NCBI GenBank assembly: GCA_914767715.1
Contig: OU612065.1
Location: 27,158,001 to 27,218,000, forward strand
Length of the DNA stretch: 60,000 nucleotides
Origin: Membranipora membranacea
Lineage: Eukaryota; Bryozoa; Gymnolaemata; Cheilostomatida; Membraniporidae
Reading direction: 5' to 3'
Position 1 is the first letter of the stretch. Each line of letters starts with the position of its first letter. Position numbers and translations under genes: made by a program. This document shows positions 12,701-28,887 of this stretch, one piece after another. The notes below the pieces were generated by a model, which was not told the origin of the DNA, ran no database searches, and saw nothing but the letters and a program-made list of their open reading frames with translations.

Positions 12701-14573
12701 TGTTTAAACTTTTCTCCCTTCAGCACAAACTCCATGTGACCAAACGATTGAATAAGCGGTATAACAAATAGGTCATTTTGCTTGGCCAATAACATTATCT
12801 GTTCAACTTGATCTTTAGAATAGCAGTCCTCAGCCGCGATGGTCTCTAGTTCACCTTCATATGGAAATGTATCCTCCCATTCTATAATTACAGATAAGAT
12901 AGCAAGGGTTTAATCACAGCAAAATGTGTACATAATTTTAAACCTAAAATTTGTAAGAATTATGTCTTTGGCATCGAATTTGGTGAGTTATCGATTTCAA
13001 GATCTGCCTTTGAAGCATGCAAGTACCTTCACGTTATGGGACGGATGGGAATGATCGTTTAAAAAGAATTTGAACTGTTTACAGTGACAAGAAAACTGAA
13101 CACACACCATGTATAACATAATATCAGCTCAGGTTGTGCACAGAGCTAGTAAATTGATACCACTGCCACATTTTGCAAGGTTGTTAGTCTGTCTCCCATT
13201 GCAACAATGAATGTAATGACAAGAAAATTACATATGCTATGCATTTCTTATTATTTGTCTACATAGCTGTGCAATGTAATTGATACCAATGTCAGTTTTA
13301 GTCAGTGACCCGATTAATGCTTTTTCATCGATCTCTACAAACATAATAGTCTGAATTTCAGTTTTTACACTACATCAACATGCCTGTTCCTCTGATCGAA
13401 ATTTGATGAGGACAATGCCAGGGAATCAAGAATACTGACCAATTAATAATCCTGATGCTCCTAATTTCTTGAAGAGTGGAAACACTTTTTCTAAGTATGA
13501 GACTTTTGGAGCAGCTCCTTTGAGATCTAAATGCACCACCCTATCCATAGTGGGCAGCACATCACGTAATAAGCTCTTCTCATCAGCGGTAAGAGCATTA
13601 GATACCTCAGCATTAACTGCCGGCTGCACCAGGTCACTACCTTGGTCAGCGGTATCCACTGGTAACACTGCGGCCATTCCACCAGGCATATTGCCAACAT
13701 CCATCATCGGCATATCTCTACAAAAATCATAGTTACAATATAACTTGTCAAGAAAATTGTTAGGATTGACAAAAGGTTGACAAAAGTGTGCAAGTAGTGT
13801 TTGGTTTCATGTCATGAACTGGGCCTTGACTTGTAATCTATGTATGCCATTTACCATATACATAATTAATTATTTAATTATATATGCCAAGTATATGATG
13901 TATACTGTCATAAATGCCATTATAAGACCTAATATAAATCTCAATTATTACAGGGCTGCTATAGTTTCAGCTGCCAGTAGTTACTTGCCACCAACTTACT
14001 GACTTAGCAAATATTGAGTTAACAAACACATTATAAAGATTAGGGTAGGGATGAGAAGTCCTAGTTGCTCAAGTAGAAAACACTTCAAAGAGATTATTAG
14101 CTACAAGCTAGCGTATCATATTATGAGCGAAATAGCTGTAAAGCTGTAAATTATTATAGGGGTATCAGGCACATGATAAGTCTAAAATAATTAGAAGAAT
14201 ATACAAGTCAGTTCCATGAGTCATTGATGATAGAGCAATAGTTCAACTAGTATGCATTGCGGTGACATTATTAACTGTCTTTGTTGGCCAGGACACCACC
14301 AGAGACTATAGATAATCCATATACATAGTCTCTGGTACCACAACACAAGTTTTCTGGTTGGAATTAGGACAAGGCAAATCCATTTTCATTGACATAAGTA
14401 TTTAAGAATAAATTTTAATTACAAATTATTCAGACTCACCTCATTGCAAATCCAGATGGTGGTCTAGGTTTGGCACTCATTAACATGTAGAAAATATACA
14501 CAACAACAGCTATAAGAATATAACTCATCCATCCAAACTGGCGACCACGGGGTAAGACCCTAGAGGTGTGCAT
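9702..14573 (-). CDS. HEXD: Hexosaminidase D-like glycosidase (GH20) with N-terminal membrane anchor, 584 aa
   Basis: Eight exons join in phase: 14573-14440, 13717-13440, 12881-12691, 12396-12171, 11759-11541, 11125-11032, 10682-10420 and 10051-9702 (1755 nt with stop). The protein matches the HEXD family along its length: [69 protein letters not shown]-type sequence, and a helical C-terminus. The GH20 catalytic Asp-Glu pair is D242-E243. The family removes N-acetylhexosamine residues; human HEXD prefers galactosaminides. Residues 17-32 form one hydrophobic helix after a basic N-terminus (type II anchor), so this form may be membrane-bound, unlike the soluble nucleo-cytoplasmic human enzyme. 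Exon 5 ends at a GC donor (AAAG|GCAAGT), the only non-GT donor found in the window. An acceptor-like site just before the ATG suggests a 5' UTR intron. Confidence 0.93.
11930..11982 (+). repeat. G-rich dispersed repeat, copy 1
   Basis: The G-run core ending in GGGCTCAGACTAAG matches three other copies in the window (20268-20314 inverted, 38981-39040 and 43431-43485). This copy sits in intron 4 of the hexosaminidase gene. Confidence 0.6.
14302..14341. repeat. Short palindrome built from the AGAGACTATAG end motif
   Basis: CCAGAGACTATAGAT faces CATAGTCTCTGG across a spacer of about 10 bp. It is the same motif as the ends of the 1.25-kb element at 507-1756, and lies in intron 1 of the hexosaminidase gene. 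Confidence 0.7.
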
Positions 14574-14664
14574 GCTGGAGACCTGAGAGAAAACAGACAT
14601 ATATTAATGGCGTTTATACAAAAAGTAGCGTATGTTCCCATCAATCGAATAGCACGCAGTAGTC

Positions 14665-15314
14665 CAGTGGTGTATTCATAGGTGGGGCCAGGGGGCCACG
14701 GCCCTAACACTTTTTCAGCAAGTGAATTTTGAAAAAACTCCTGAAATTGCCAAAAATGTTATGAATTGACTCAGTTTATGATTATCAATAGCAGGTGCTC
14801 AGGGGCCTTTTGTGTTATATGTTGGGATTTTAAAGGGATAGTACTGATGTAGCTGTTGGCAGATTTCTGCTTGTTTTGAGGTTTAGAGTTCATCAACACA
14901 TCCAAATGTGACACATACGAGCAATCTTTCAGCGCCATGGCCCGCCTCAAATTATACCTTTGGACCAAACTTGAAAAAACAGCCTCTTGACATTGTTTGC
15001 TCTAAAATGGTTGCCGAGAGGGATTGACCTTGTGAAAGTTCAAAAGCCGTCTCTGTGGTGGACCGTAAATTCAAAACTTTGAGGAAAAACTGCTAACACA
15101 AAAAATTATTTCTCTTACTACATCTATTTATGGACAAAATAACAATATCACAAATTTTCATTAACTGTTAATCCTCTTCTTCTCTATATGCTGTTAATTC
15201 ATGATCTGGTTCCTGCCTCCTACAACATAGCAGCATAGCGGGAAGGTGCTACAGGGCCCCTCGGCACCCACCCCGCCTGGCCCTACCACTTCTCAACCCA
15301 TGGATACATCCCTG
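14665..15314. mobile_element. hAT-like non-autonomous transposon (MITE), 650 bp
   Basis: The left end CAGTGGTGTATTCATAGG and the inverted right end (read inward CAGGGATGTATCCATGGG) match at 14 of 18 positions, with further GC-rich similarity inward (GGGGCCA). The flanks are CAGTAGTC (14657-14664) and CAGTAGGG (15315-15322), an 8-bp duplication matching at 6 of 8. CAGNG termini and 8-bp duplications are typical of hAT transposons. There is no transposase inside. It lies just upstream of the hexosaminidase start codon. Confidence 0.75.
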
Positions 15315-16859
15315 CAGTAGGGCATGTCTTAAAGATACAGTCTCACATGACAGACACGCAGTACTTGTTGGTGGGTTCTTACAGTAACCAAACATACTCT
15401 GCAACTCCAGATTCCTTTGAGAACGAGGGAATCCATTTATTTTGGTCCGGACACGATTCTATACGTAGCTTGCAGCTGCACCACTCAATGAAATCAAATA
15501 AGCTTTTTTTGTATGCATAAGCCACAAGTGAGTTCAGGCATACACTAGGATACAACTCTGCGGTGTAAAAAATAAGCTTCAAAGACACTTATAAGATCGA
15601 AGGCTGCTAAGGCTGATACAACTTGCATGGATATGCGTACGAAATGCATAGCATAGATATATATCAAAATGTAGTGTTAGAGTGCATATAGGGTGTTATA
15701 ACGGTCATGGTGAAAATTATTGTGAAGAAATAGGTGAGTAGGTTGACTTAAGATAGAATGGAGAAAACCTACAATACTACCTGACACAATTATGTACACT
15801 CTGTGCTGTTTAACACAAACCGTAGGCTATCTTACCAACTTGTTTACATTCGATGTTCTTGCTGCGACACCTGACAACAACATTAATCGCAACATTGTGA
15901 GCTCCAAATGTGCTCTCTAGTCTCTTATTAGTCACAAGAAAGAGAACCTGCGTCTTGGACGGTTGCTGACAAATTTACTCATCTTCAACGTCATCTTTTC
16001 TTCCAATGCCTTTCACATCATAGGCCTCTGGGACTTGCAAGCCTGTGTATTTTCAATTTTGCCCATATCCATAACAGTGTGTCATGTGTGCACTGACTAG
16101 TGACTGGCACAACACAACAACAGTGCAACTGCCCTTCTCAGTCCAGTTCACACTGACTATGCTATATCTCAGCTCAGGATTCCCCTGCTTACTTACTACT
16201 GATACAATACATGTTTAATGCAAAACCTGTCCTGTGTCTCTATCAATATTTGACCAGGGAGAATGGAAGATCCCTGATTTGACTGGCCACCTTGTTGTTT
16301 TACTTTGTTGTTATTGTTTTACTCCTTGTTGAAACAAGACAGAGAAACAAACATTGCCAAAAAAGTCTTTTCCTTACCTGTCCTAGTTCTTCAGTCATTC
16401 CACTTTACTTCACTCTATAGAAATAGATTTGTATGTCTATAATTTATTCATCTCATCCTTTCATGCATCTTTGTTTACATAAAAATAAGGCTAAGCTTCC
16501 GGTTGCCAAGAACGGTGAACTTGGCGACCCCCCATCATTTATTGACACTTAAGCCTTGGTCTATTTTTTGGCCTCGCTTTCGCCCAACCCGCTGCAAATA
16601 AAACTTGTGGTGTGAACTGTGAAGTGATTCCCTAAAAACCTATCCCAAGGAAACTTTCTCCGCACAAACTTTGTCAGGTAGGTATTCCCATGTTCTTGAC
16701 TCCAATCTCTAAGGAGTTATAAGGTCTCTGCAAAGATGTGTATGTCCTTAGATATAGCAGTCACAATGTCACATATAAATTGACATGTAAACCGCTTATG
16801 TGGCTGGAAAGAGAAAGGGTAAATAACTCAAAATATCTATCCATCCATCTATCTATCCA

Positions 16860-16895
16860 GGGAGGGTAGGTGGGTATATCCCACCCTCCCTGATC
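16860..16895. repeat. Short inverted repeat
   Basis: CAGGGAGGGT and ACCCTCCCTG are exact complements around a spacer that itself contains GTGGG/CCCAC. It sits inside an ATCC/ATCT-rich tract. Confidence 0.7.
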
Positions 16896-17210
16896 CATCT
16901 ATCCATCCATCAGGGTGGGAGTGGTAGCCTTCACCCATCAATTAGGGAGTTTGGGACAACATGACCCTGTATCAAACCTGATCCCAAGTAAACTGGCCAA
17001 CCTCATGGCTTTGCCTGGAAACCTAGCGAGCCAATTCACTAGCCAATCAGTTCACAAATGTGCACCATAGGCGACATGCGTTTTTGTTGAATTTACCACC
17101 CACATCCATACATTCACTGCGTCAATATCAGATATATCAACTATCAATATCAACTATAATATCGATTGTCACAACTCTTTCCCAAGATTTTGGCTAATTT
17201 TGTAGAAACA

Positions 17211-20200
17211 ATGAACGCTGACATTACAGACAAATTCTGTACCGCAGCTTCAGCCTGTTCTAATGGGCCTGAGTCGTCCATCACGCTATCAGAGGATTGT
17301 AACGATGATCAAACTCTTAACCTGACAATATACATGTCATCATCAGATACAAAATGTGAGACAACCTAAATTACTTCCAAAATCACCTAAGCAAGTGTCA
17401 CCCTGACCCATATTACAGGGTGCCACTTACCCAACTGGATTTGATGCCCAAGCATTCACATTATAATGTTAACTCGTCTGATTTTGGGTTTTACCACTTC
17501 TTCTACCAATGATACCATTACAGATGATGGCCGAAAGAAAAAGGAGACAAGATTTAAAGATAATTATCAAGTCTCCCAACATCCATGTCCAAATCTCCAT
17601 TGTACTAAAGTATTTACGTCGACCACATATCTTCAAAAGCACCGCATCAAGTGTAAAGCGCCCGAACTTGGTGAGTCAATTAATTGATGTTTTACAGTAA
17701 ACATCTATTTCCAGTCGCCAGACTTTTTGTGAAAATGGCCAACCAATAATGCTTACCACATTCGTAACTTTCCTTCACTTTTTCCCGGCTACGTTCTCAG
17801 AAATGATTTATATGTGCCAAGTAGCTATAGGCATGAGTCTGCTTCTTTTCACTGTCTAAAAATGTGTAAATTAGATGATGATGGTGACAACAAAAAAAAC
17901 AAGGGGTAGTTTAATCTAACATCTTGATCAGGAGGTATTTTATTCATAGTGGATGTTGTTTATAGCTAGCAGTTTATTTATCATCTAGACTAGAATACAC
18001 ACTATGAAATAGTCCATAATTATCGTCATATTAGATACCAAAATAATGATACCCATAACAAATTACAGTGAGACAAGCGCCGTTCAACTGTAGCTTTTGC
18101 AAGCAAGTGTTGAGTTCATTTCGAGCTTTGGAGGAACATACCAGAATACACACTGATGAGAAGCCCTACAGATGTTCAGATTGTGGCATGTCATTCAGAC
18201 ATTTCAACTCATTCATCAAACACCAAGACACACATACAGATGAACGACCCTACACATGTGAGATTTGTGGGAAGAATTTCAAACAGAAACAGTATCTGAA
18301 ATCCCATATGCTCTGCCATACAAGTATGTTATATACTGCGAGCCCTAGTAGCTTGTATTACTGAAACATTTTTCAACCCACTTGATAAATTTTCAATCCT
18401 TGATAAATATATTATGGTAATTTGTTATGCCAAACACCAAATTGTAGTCAGCTTCAACTATGAGAACAGCCGCTGAAGTTGTTTCAAATTATTTCAGAGG
18501 AAAGAAAGTTCAAGTGCTCCAAATGTTCTAAAAGCTACAGGAGTAGAAGTGACCTGAACCGCCATGAGATTATACATTCTGGTAAGGTTTAATATTTATA
18601 TTGTTTGAGTTGTCTGCTATTGGAAAAGTAAGGGGATGATAACCCACGTCTTTTAATCTCTAGGTATTTGTGAAAGAGCTATGAGTGTCTCAGGCAGCAT
18701 TTTTCTAAAATGAAATGTGTATGCAAATGTTTGATATAATTGATTATCATATTCATTATCAATTTCTATGTAAATTTGACTACTGATCCGAACCGAGGCA
18801 TATTAAATACATAATTTATGATGCAGAGTGTTTCCACATCGTACAATTAATGTTTTAGATGTCCGTCCTTATAAGTGTACAAGGTGTGATATGGCATTCT
18901 CTGATATATCAACCAGTAAACGTCACATTCGCCGACATGAAATAAAAGAGCAGAAACAGAAGCAGAAAGCCTCCACTGTGCTGTTACCTTGTCAGCTGTG
19001 CTCACATAAAAGTGCACAGTTAGCTCAAGTCATGGAGCACCTTCTCAGGTCTGTACATGTAGCCAACATTCTCAAAAGAGTCCTCCTGTCACAGGTGCTC
19101 TTCTGTCTAGTGTCACTGTCTTGTAGTGTAAGTGTTTTAGGATAGAGCCCAGACAATCATTGTGGAACTGCATAAGCTTGCTACGCTGTCAACAATCCTG
19201 CATCATGATATCACTATGCAAAGAAAAATCAGTAATACCCTCCCTTCTCTTTATTACAAAACTCACACAGAGGTCTTACAAGTTTAAATCACACATACCT
19301 CTGTGACTATAATTGGCGTTAGGTTCTGAATTATATCACAATCTTCCTTGGTCTATGATGAGTTCATGTCACATGGATGGTGCGTACCAGCTATTCTAGG
19401 CCTGAGCTAAGAATATCACTCACCAACAATTGAACATATAACTCCAAATTGATATCTTGACACCGCACCAACATTCAACTAGGCAATGTGTTGGCTCTGA
19501 TTGGTCTTGGGTTACGGAGAGCCAATTCCGGATCAGATGATACTTTCCTGGAAGTACCTATTGATATATGGTGTGAAGATACTGAACAAATTTTAATTTT
19601 CACTATATCTCAATAGGTACTATAATCTAACCTGGCATTAGCTCTCTCTCAACCATTCAGAGCAAACACACTGGCTAACATGCCCTCTACCGGATATTTT
19701 CCAAATTTGATATAATTATTTTGATTGCAGTGATCACGGAGATATTGTTACTGAAGTAACAATGTTAGATGATGGAGTGCTTAGATATGTGTATAAGGAA
19801 GAAGAACAGCTCTTCATTACTTTCCAATCCGCTCAATTGTAAGTCAGACTCAGTTAATAAATATCCAACAATGCAATTTTCACAGTGAGATTAACTCAAA
19901 TGTGACCGTCCATGTGAGTTAGGAGGTACAGAGCTTCCATTGAGTTAGGGAACTTCCAAGGAGTCAATCTATGTGAGAGATCCTACTTTAGCTCCTTGTT
20001 GAGATTGTTTGGTGCTGGCGGGAATGTTATAAAAATGCCGAATACTGCTTAATATGTGATAGTTGCCGATGTAATTTGCATTATTTGTGTGTCAATGTGC
20101 GTATTTCTCAGACCTCAAGGAAATAAAGTTAAGAAAACTAGACTAACTCATATCGGACCTGCTGAGACAGTACAGGGCATTCCTCTTGTGTCTGGTGAGA

Positions 20201-21449
20201 GCGTCGTCATAACTGAGCCAGCTACGTCCCAATCTCAAGGTATTTACTCACGTCTATCATTAATGCCCTAGTCTGAGCCCCCCAGACTTTTGCCCCCGTC
20301 CGACCGCCCTAATGTTCATGTTCAATGTTCATGTCCATGCTTGAGTTCTATGGGTCCCTGAGACCTGAACCCAGGTTGATTCGAGTAACCTCGGCCAGCC
20401 CCTTCTCAAATACAAGTCAAAACAATATGTTCATGTGTTGCATTTGTCTCTTTACTCTTGTTGGCTTTGAATATGTATGAAATCTGAGGACTTAATAGTG
20501 TTTTGGTACACTTATTTAAGATGAGTTCTTGGAGGTCCCACCCTCAGTGATTGTGCTGACAGAGTCTGCACCTTCATCTGCTGACAGGTCTGAACTTTCT
20601 CACGCTCAGCATATAGAGAGCTTTGTAGCTGAATACTCAACAGAGGCCACAGTGAGTTGTGAATCAGTTCAGGAGATGGATGTGACTGTATCTGAAGAAT
20701 CATTAGAAGGTAATGCTTCTGATTGCTCATATAACTGTAAGGTAGGAGGAGATGACTCAGATAGTAAAACATATCACGCCACATTGGAAGAATCTCATAC
20801 AACTAGCAATCAAGAACTAACTGTCAACATCATCCCTGACAAGTGTGCTGTGCAGATAGATAAAGCAGTGGAAGTAATAACTGTGGCAAATCAGTCTGAT
20901 GAGGCCAACTCGTGCCAGATGGTTACTAACGATACACAAGAAGTTGAGTTGCATTTAAAAACACAGCTAGATGCAAGAAGGAGCAATGCCAAGCAAGCAG
21001 ATGATGCAAACAAAAGTGACACTTTAGCTGTGCTGAAACATACTCATTCTACTGTATCAACTGGATCATCAACGGAAATTATTCCAGGCCTGGACGCATC
21101 AACAGTCGTAATTGGTGCTCAACATCCTTCACAAGCAGAAATAGCCAGGAGAATTCAGCAATCATTTGATTCTGACTACTTAACAGAACCTGATTTCTCC
21201 AGCCAAGAGTTTTACAACTGGCTATCAGAGTTTACAAACTTGTGCCAGCTTTTAGCCATGCCGCTGTCAACAGCTGTGTTTGACAAAATTATAAACCTTG
21301 AAAAACTGATCACCGCAAAACTTGCATCGCCTACTGCTTTCATCAAACAGAAGACAAACTACAAATCATTGATGATAATAGCAAAATACCTTAAAGATGT
21401 CTTGACTTCTCACTTAAACCATGTAATGGCAACCCTGGATAATGACTGA
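17211..21449 (+). CDS. C2H2 zinc-finger protein, 661 aa
   Basis: Eight exons join in phase: 17211-17355, 17524-17670, 18069-18323, 18498-18581, 18859-19048, 19731-19838, 20112-20239 and 20521-21449 (1986 nt with stop). Residues 70-92 form a C2HC finger (C70, C75, H88, C92). Five classical C2H2 fingers follow from about residue 105 to 237, linked by variants of TGEKPY (TDEKPY, TDERPY). A seventh (C255, C258, H271, H276) is completed only by splicing across the 19048/19731 intron, which supports that junction. The C-terminal ~350 residues are acidic and Ser/Thr-rich, then end in a compact Leu-rich helical segment (SSQEFYNWLSEFTNLCQLL onwards). It is probably a nuclear DNA-binding regulator; the orthologue is not recognised. 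The start is the first in-frame ATG; upstream the frame stays open without another ATG until 17166. Confidence 0.88.
20268..20314 (-). repeat. G-rich dispersed repeat, copy 2 (inverted)
   Basis: On the minus strand it reads GGGCGGTCGGACGGGGG, then GGGGGGCTCAGACTAG, matching copies at 11930, 38981 and 43431. It begins about 28 nt into an intron of the zinc-finger gene. Confidence 0.65.
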
Positions 21450-21717
21450 CCAACGAACTATGCAATTTAAGACATATGTGCTTGGAGTTGTGTACCTTTT
21501 TGCCAAGGGAAGTCAATTCATGAATATGGCTGACATCTCACATGTGTTTTGGAATATCAAATACAATTCTGATGTAATTGACGTTATCAATCATGATGTA
21601 ACCGAACTAAACGCAGACTATATTATATAGATATACCTATACAATATATGTGGATTGGTTTAGTCTTAAATTTGTATTCAATTAATTTGTAATGTATACT
21701 TGCATCAGTAACAGTAT

Positions 21718-21723
21718 AATAAA
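21718..21723 (+). terminator. Poly(A) signal AATAAA, zinc-finger gene
   Basis: A canonical hexamer about 270 nt after the stop codon at 21447-21449 and before the convergent calcyphosine-like gene. Confidence 0.55.
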
Positions 21724-21929
21724 CATCAATTTACTTTGGAAAAATATCAAGCTTGTGAGGGGACGGCATGTTGATAAAAAAGGAGTTCTACTTAACCAGC
21801 TGCTTATGAAAGCTGCCAATATGTGAACTTCAGATAAGAAAAATATACATAGACCACGTAACATATCCATCTGTGCTGACGCTGAGAGCTAAGGGTAGAC
21901 ATATATAATATAGATATTTTGTTGAAGGG

Positions 21930-21935
21930 TTTATT
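21930..21935 (-). terminator. Poly(A) signal AATAAA, calcyphosine-like gene
   Basis: TTTATT on the plus strand, 62 nt beyond the TAA at 21999-21997 on the coding strand. Confidence 0.6.
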
Positions 21936-21996
21936 ATTTATGGAATCACGTCTGAGTGTCATATGCTGCAGCTGTTGACTTTCAGATTGTGTTTGT

Positions 21997-25756
<3,760 letters not shown>

Positions 25757-26542
25757 GTCTATCTAAAATAAATAGCATCCACAATGTTATATCAACAGCA
25801 CCTTGTGTCATACACGCCTTTACATTGAATAAAGGTAGGATTCATGATCCAATGGTAATTTGTAGGAATTATGATCTCGTAAAATATTTATTCATATAAA
25901 TGCCTACATGTAGACTTTACGTGGGTAATGAACTGCTCAATTTACCTTCAGCTTTTGATTAATTCAAATTTGTGTAGAAACTGCTGCCAATCCTGGTAAT
26001 CCCAAGTTCTCAGTCTGCTAGCTGAATCAACTTTGAGGTTGCTGCAAGGGGCACACAACTATGTGTAATTGATTATTTTATGCAGTATGGAGATGTGATT
26101 GGTCAATTTTATTGACCTCTTAACCCCAAGTTTAAACAGGAAGCACGTGTGATGTGAATGCTTGCTGAAGGTTATTTGAAGATCACATGTGGTAGACAAG
26201 TCACTCCCACATCAACACACCGGATAGCAAAAGGTCAGTGACATTTGGCAACTGATCAGAGCCAACACATTGCCATTGGCTGCATTACACTCTTCTCTTG
26301 AGGGTTGTATCAGCAGCTTACATACATGACATACAGCTAAAAAAGGTTTTGAAAAATATGGAACAGATTGAGATAGATCATACATAGTTTTGAATAGATA
26401 GATACTAACTTACTACACACACTCAACGTAGCTCATAGTCATCGGTAGGGCTAGGCAGAGCTAATATATCAATGGCCCATATTCTGCCTGCTTATATATA
26501 GATAAAGGGACAGTGGAAGCTTAGGACTGCGTAAGCTTCGGT

Positions 26543-26670
26543 CATAGGCATAAGGAGTTTGCCAGCCTGTGAACTTCCCCCCCCCCCCCCTATGAACTGC
26601 CCACCATTCCCCTCAGAGCAGTTCATAGGGGGGGGGCAGTTCAGAGGCTGGCAAACTCCTTATGGCTATG
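26543..26670. repeat. ~128-bp hairpin with ~55-bp arms and a C/G homopolymer
   Basis: The left arm (CATAAGGAGTTTGCCAGCCT, then a C run and TATGAACTGC) is repeated inverted in the right arm (GCAGTTCATA, then a G run, then AGGCTGGCAAACTCCTTATG). Only a short spacer separates them. The homopolymer differs in length between arms (about 15 C versus 9 G). Confidence 0.88.
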
Positions 26671-27173
26671 CTGTAATCAGGGAGAATGCTGTAACTCTAG
26701 TCTTTGTTGTTGTACCAAAGATTATAAATACTCATTGTCATTGGTTGTACTGGATCATGGATTAGTGAACTATTGAATTCATTATTGAAAGACTGGATAC
26801 ACTGTGATATTGGGTATGGGTTCCTAGTGCTTGCAAGCCGTTATTATATTTGGCCTATTATCAGGATAGGCAAAATACAGGCTTGCAGGAGCATGAGATC
26901 AATGACAATCTGAAGTTTTGACAATTTATTTCTATCTACTTAAAATTAAATTTTGTGCATGTTGTGTGCTAGGTTCTGGTTGTAAATACCAGGGCTCACT
27001 GCTGCCCTATAGGGGTATCTTGGAGAGCAGAGAAGTAGCAGTGGTAAGCGTCACTTCATGACTGTCATACAACTCCTTATTATGACAGCCCCACAACCTC
27101 TCAGGCTCATGATGAAGCTCATGGCTGTCCCTCAATGCTGTCCTTGGCCCCTCGGCAAGAGTGCCTCCCAACC

Positions 27174-27280
27174 CCTCACATAGAACAAGTCTGTTCCCTC
27201 TGTGGTTGCGGAGGGAAATTGCAAATGTTTGGTTATCCCTCCGCTACCACAGAGGGAACGAACTTGTTCTACCCCTCATA
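27174..27280. repeat. ~107-bp hairpin with ~36-bp arms
   Basis: The arms share GAACAAGT, GTTCCCTCTGTGGT and GCGGAGGGA in inverted orientation, with about 3 mismatches over 34 bp, around a spacer of roughly 20 bp. No coding sense is apparent. Confidence 0.85.
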
Positions 27281-28052
27281 TATATTTAACACTGATAACC
27301 TCATCAGGGCATCAAACAGCTGTTATTTGGTCGTCTTATGAGTCGTCAAGCAGCACCATCATCAACGACTGGGCACAGAAACTCTGGTTCGACTGTTCAA
27401 AGTACACATACGAAAGTCTTACTCAATTTTTGTTCAGGTCATTTATTCCAATAACATGGCTTAAATCATATAAAATTCTGAATGTGTGTTACGGATACAA
27501 CTCAGTAAGTGTACCCAATCCAGCAGACATTCGTTTGGATTTTGAGCAGTCCAATCACCATTGACGAGGGCTCCCATGCTTCCAAAAATCATCTCCCCCA
27601 CACCCCACTCAATTTAAATTAGTAAATGCTACAGTTGCTCGTAACTCAGGATGCTTATAACTATGTTTGAGAGGGTCAAGATTATTCTTTTCTATATAGC
27701 CTTGACTATCTTTTCCAGTGAATATTACTCCTTAATCTAATTTAACCATCGCTTTCAAAACATCCTTAGATAACTTAATAATCAGCGACTGTACTGTTGT
27801 TATTATAATTATATTCATCAATTCTGATCAGAAATCTAAATATTATAATACTAAGCAGGTCTCCTGTATGTAATAAAACATGTACATGTAGATAAATGAA
27901 CCCTCATATATGGTACAGTTCTATGCATGAGGATGCTGTCACGAGCCGCTGTAGCTCCATCCTTATGGCAATATGCTTCATGCTAGGTCATGGCTGTCAG
28001 TGGTAGACGAGTGGCACTAATGACTTCGTCTTCACCAATGAAACGCAGCCTA

Positions 28053-28565
28053 TAGACAGTTTTCTGAGCTCTTATTTATGCCTCAATTTGGAGTTGTCCT
28101 CTCTCCAGTTTGATACTTTTAACCCACGCCGCATAGGAAAAACCTGTTGAAAGAGGGTTATATTGAAAACCGCTAATGTTAGGATAAAAATGATTATTGA
28201 TTCAGAGTCTGCACCATTGAAAACCCTGTGAAACAGGGTTTCTAAATCATTGGAAGATTGAATGTTGATAGATCTTTAATTTTAGTGACGAAACTCATGA
28301 AAGATTCTGCCACATTGTCCACAAAACAGGCGGAAAATGCTATAATTGAATATCCAAATACTAAAATTATTTCCCAAACTATGTCCATATGAGTTTTCAA
28401 TGTTGCAGATTCTGAATCAAAAACAATTTTTATCCTCTTACAAGCGGTTTTCAAGATAACCCTCTTTTCAGCACGTTTTTCCTATGCGGTGTGGGTTAAA
28501 AGAACCAAACTGGAGAGAGGACAACTCCAAATTGAGGCCTAAATCAGAGCTCAGAAAACTGTCTA
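28053..28565. mobile_element. Long-arm foldback MITE, copy 2 (TA-flanked)
   Basis: Same family as 4189-4700: it begins TAGACAGTTTTCTGAG, ends CTCAGAAAACTGTCTA and is 513 bp long, with scattered substitutions against copy 1. It carries no ORF of its own beyond a short chance frame at 28454-28242. Confidence 0.87.
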
Positions 28566-28887
28566 TTCATATTATGCCTATGCCTAAAAACGCCGTAGAA
28601 TGCTTCCTATGTTTAATATGCCTATGCCAACACGCTTCCTATGCAACATTATATTATTAACTTATTTATCTCCATCAATTTAAGAGCCCTTCACATGACA
28701 AATGTCTCCAATGACGTGCATATTCTGTCTGTCTTTGCCTTGGGTAGACCATTAATATAAGAACAGCAGAAGAAATATCAGTAGTAGGGTGGGCGTCTGT
28801 GTGCATACCACTCTAAATGGGACTTTTTAATTTTTATAGGAATTGATTCTATCAGACAATTTGACAACACAACAAATCTACAAAACA

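Larger units (their letters stand above)
14574..17210. other. Head-to-head intergenic interval (HEXD / zinc-finger gene)
   Basis: It contains the hAT-like MITE (14665-15314), a short ATCC/ATCT-rich stretch (about 16843-16910) with a hairpin at 16860-16895, and otherwise unremarkable AT-rich DNA. Promoters and 5' UTR exons of both genes are expected here but could not be placed. Confidence 0.55.
25757..28887. other. Head-to-head intergenic interval (CAPSL / MTAP)
   Basis: No exon is recognised. It contains two long hairpins (26543-26670 and 27174-27280) and foldback MITE copy 2 (28053-28565). The open frames around 27135-27564 are by-products of the hairpin and read-through. Promoters of both genes should be here. 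Confidence 0.55.

Noticed and set aside
21442-21630. 62-codon ORF overlapping the end of the zinc-finger gene
   Set aside because: It lies in the 3' UTR before the poly(A) signal, in a different frame, with no sign of independent expression.
27202-27564. 120-codon plus-strand ORF
   Set aside because: It starts inside a hairpin repeat, has no splice context and no recognisable coding pattern.
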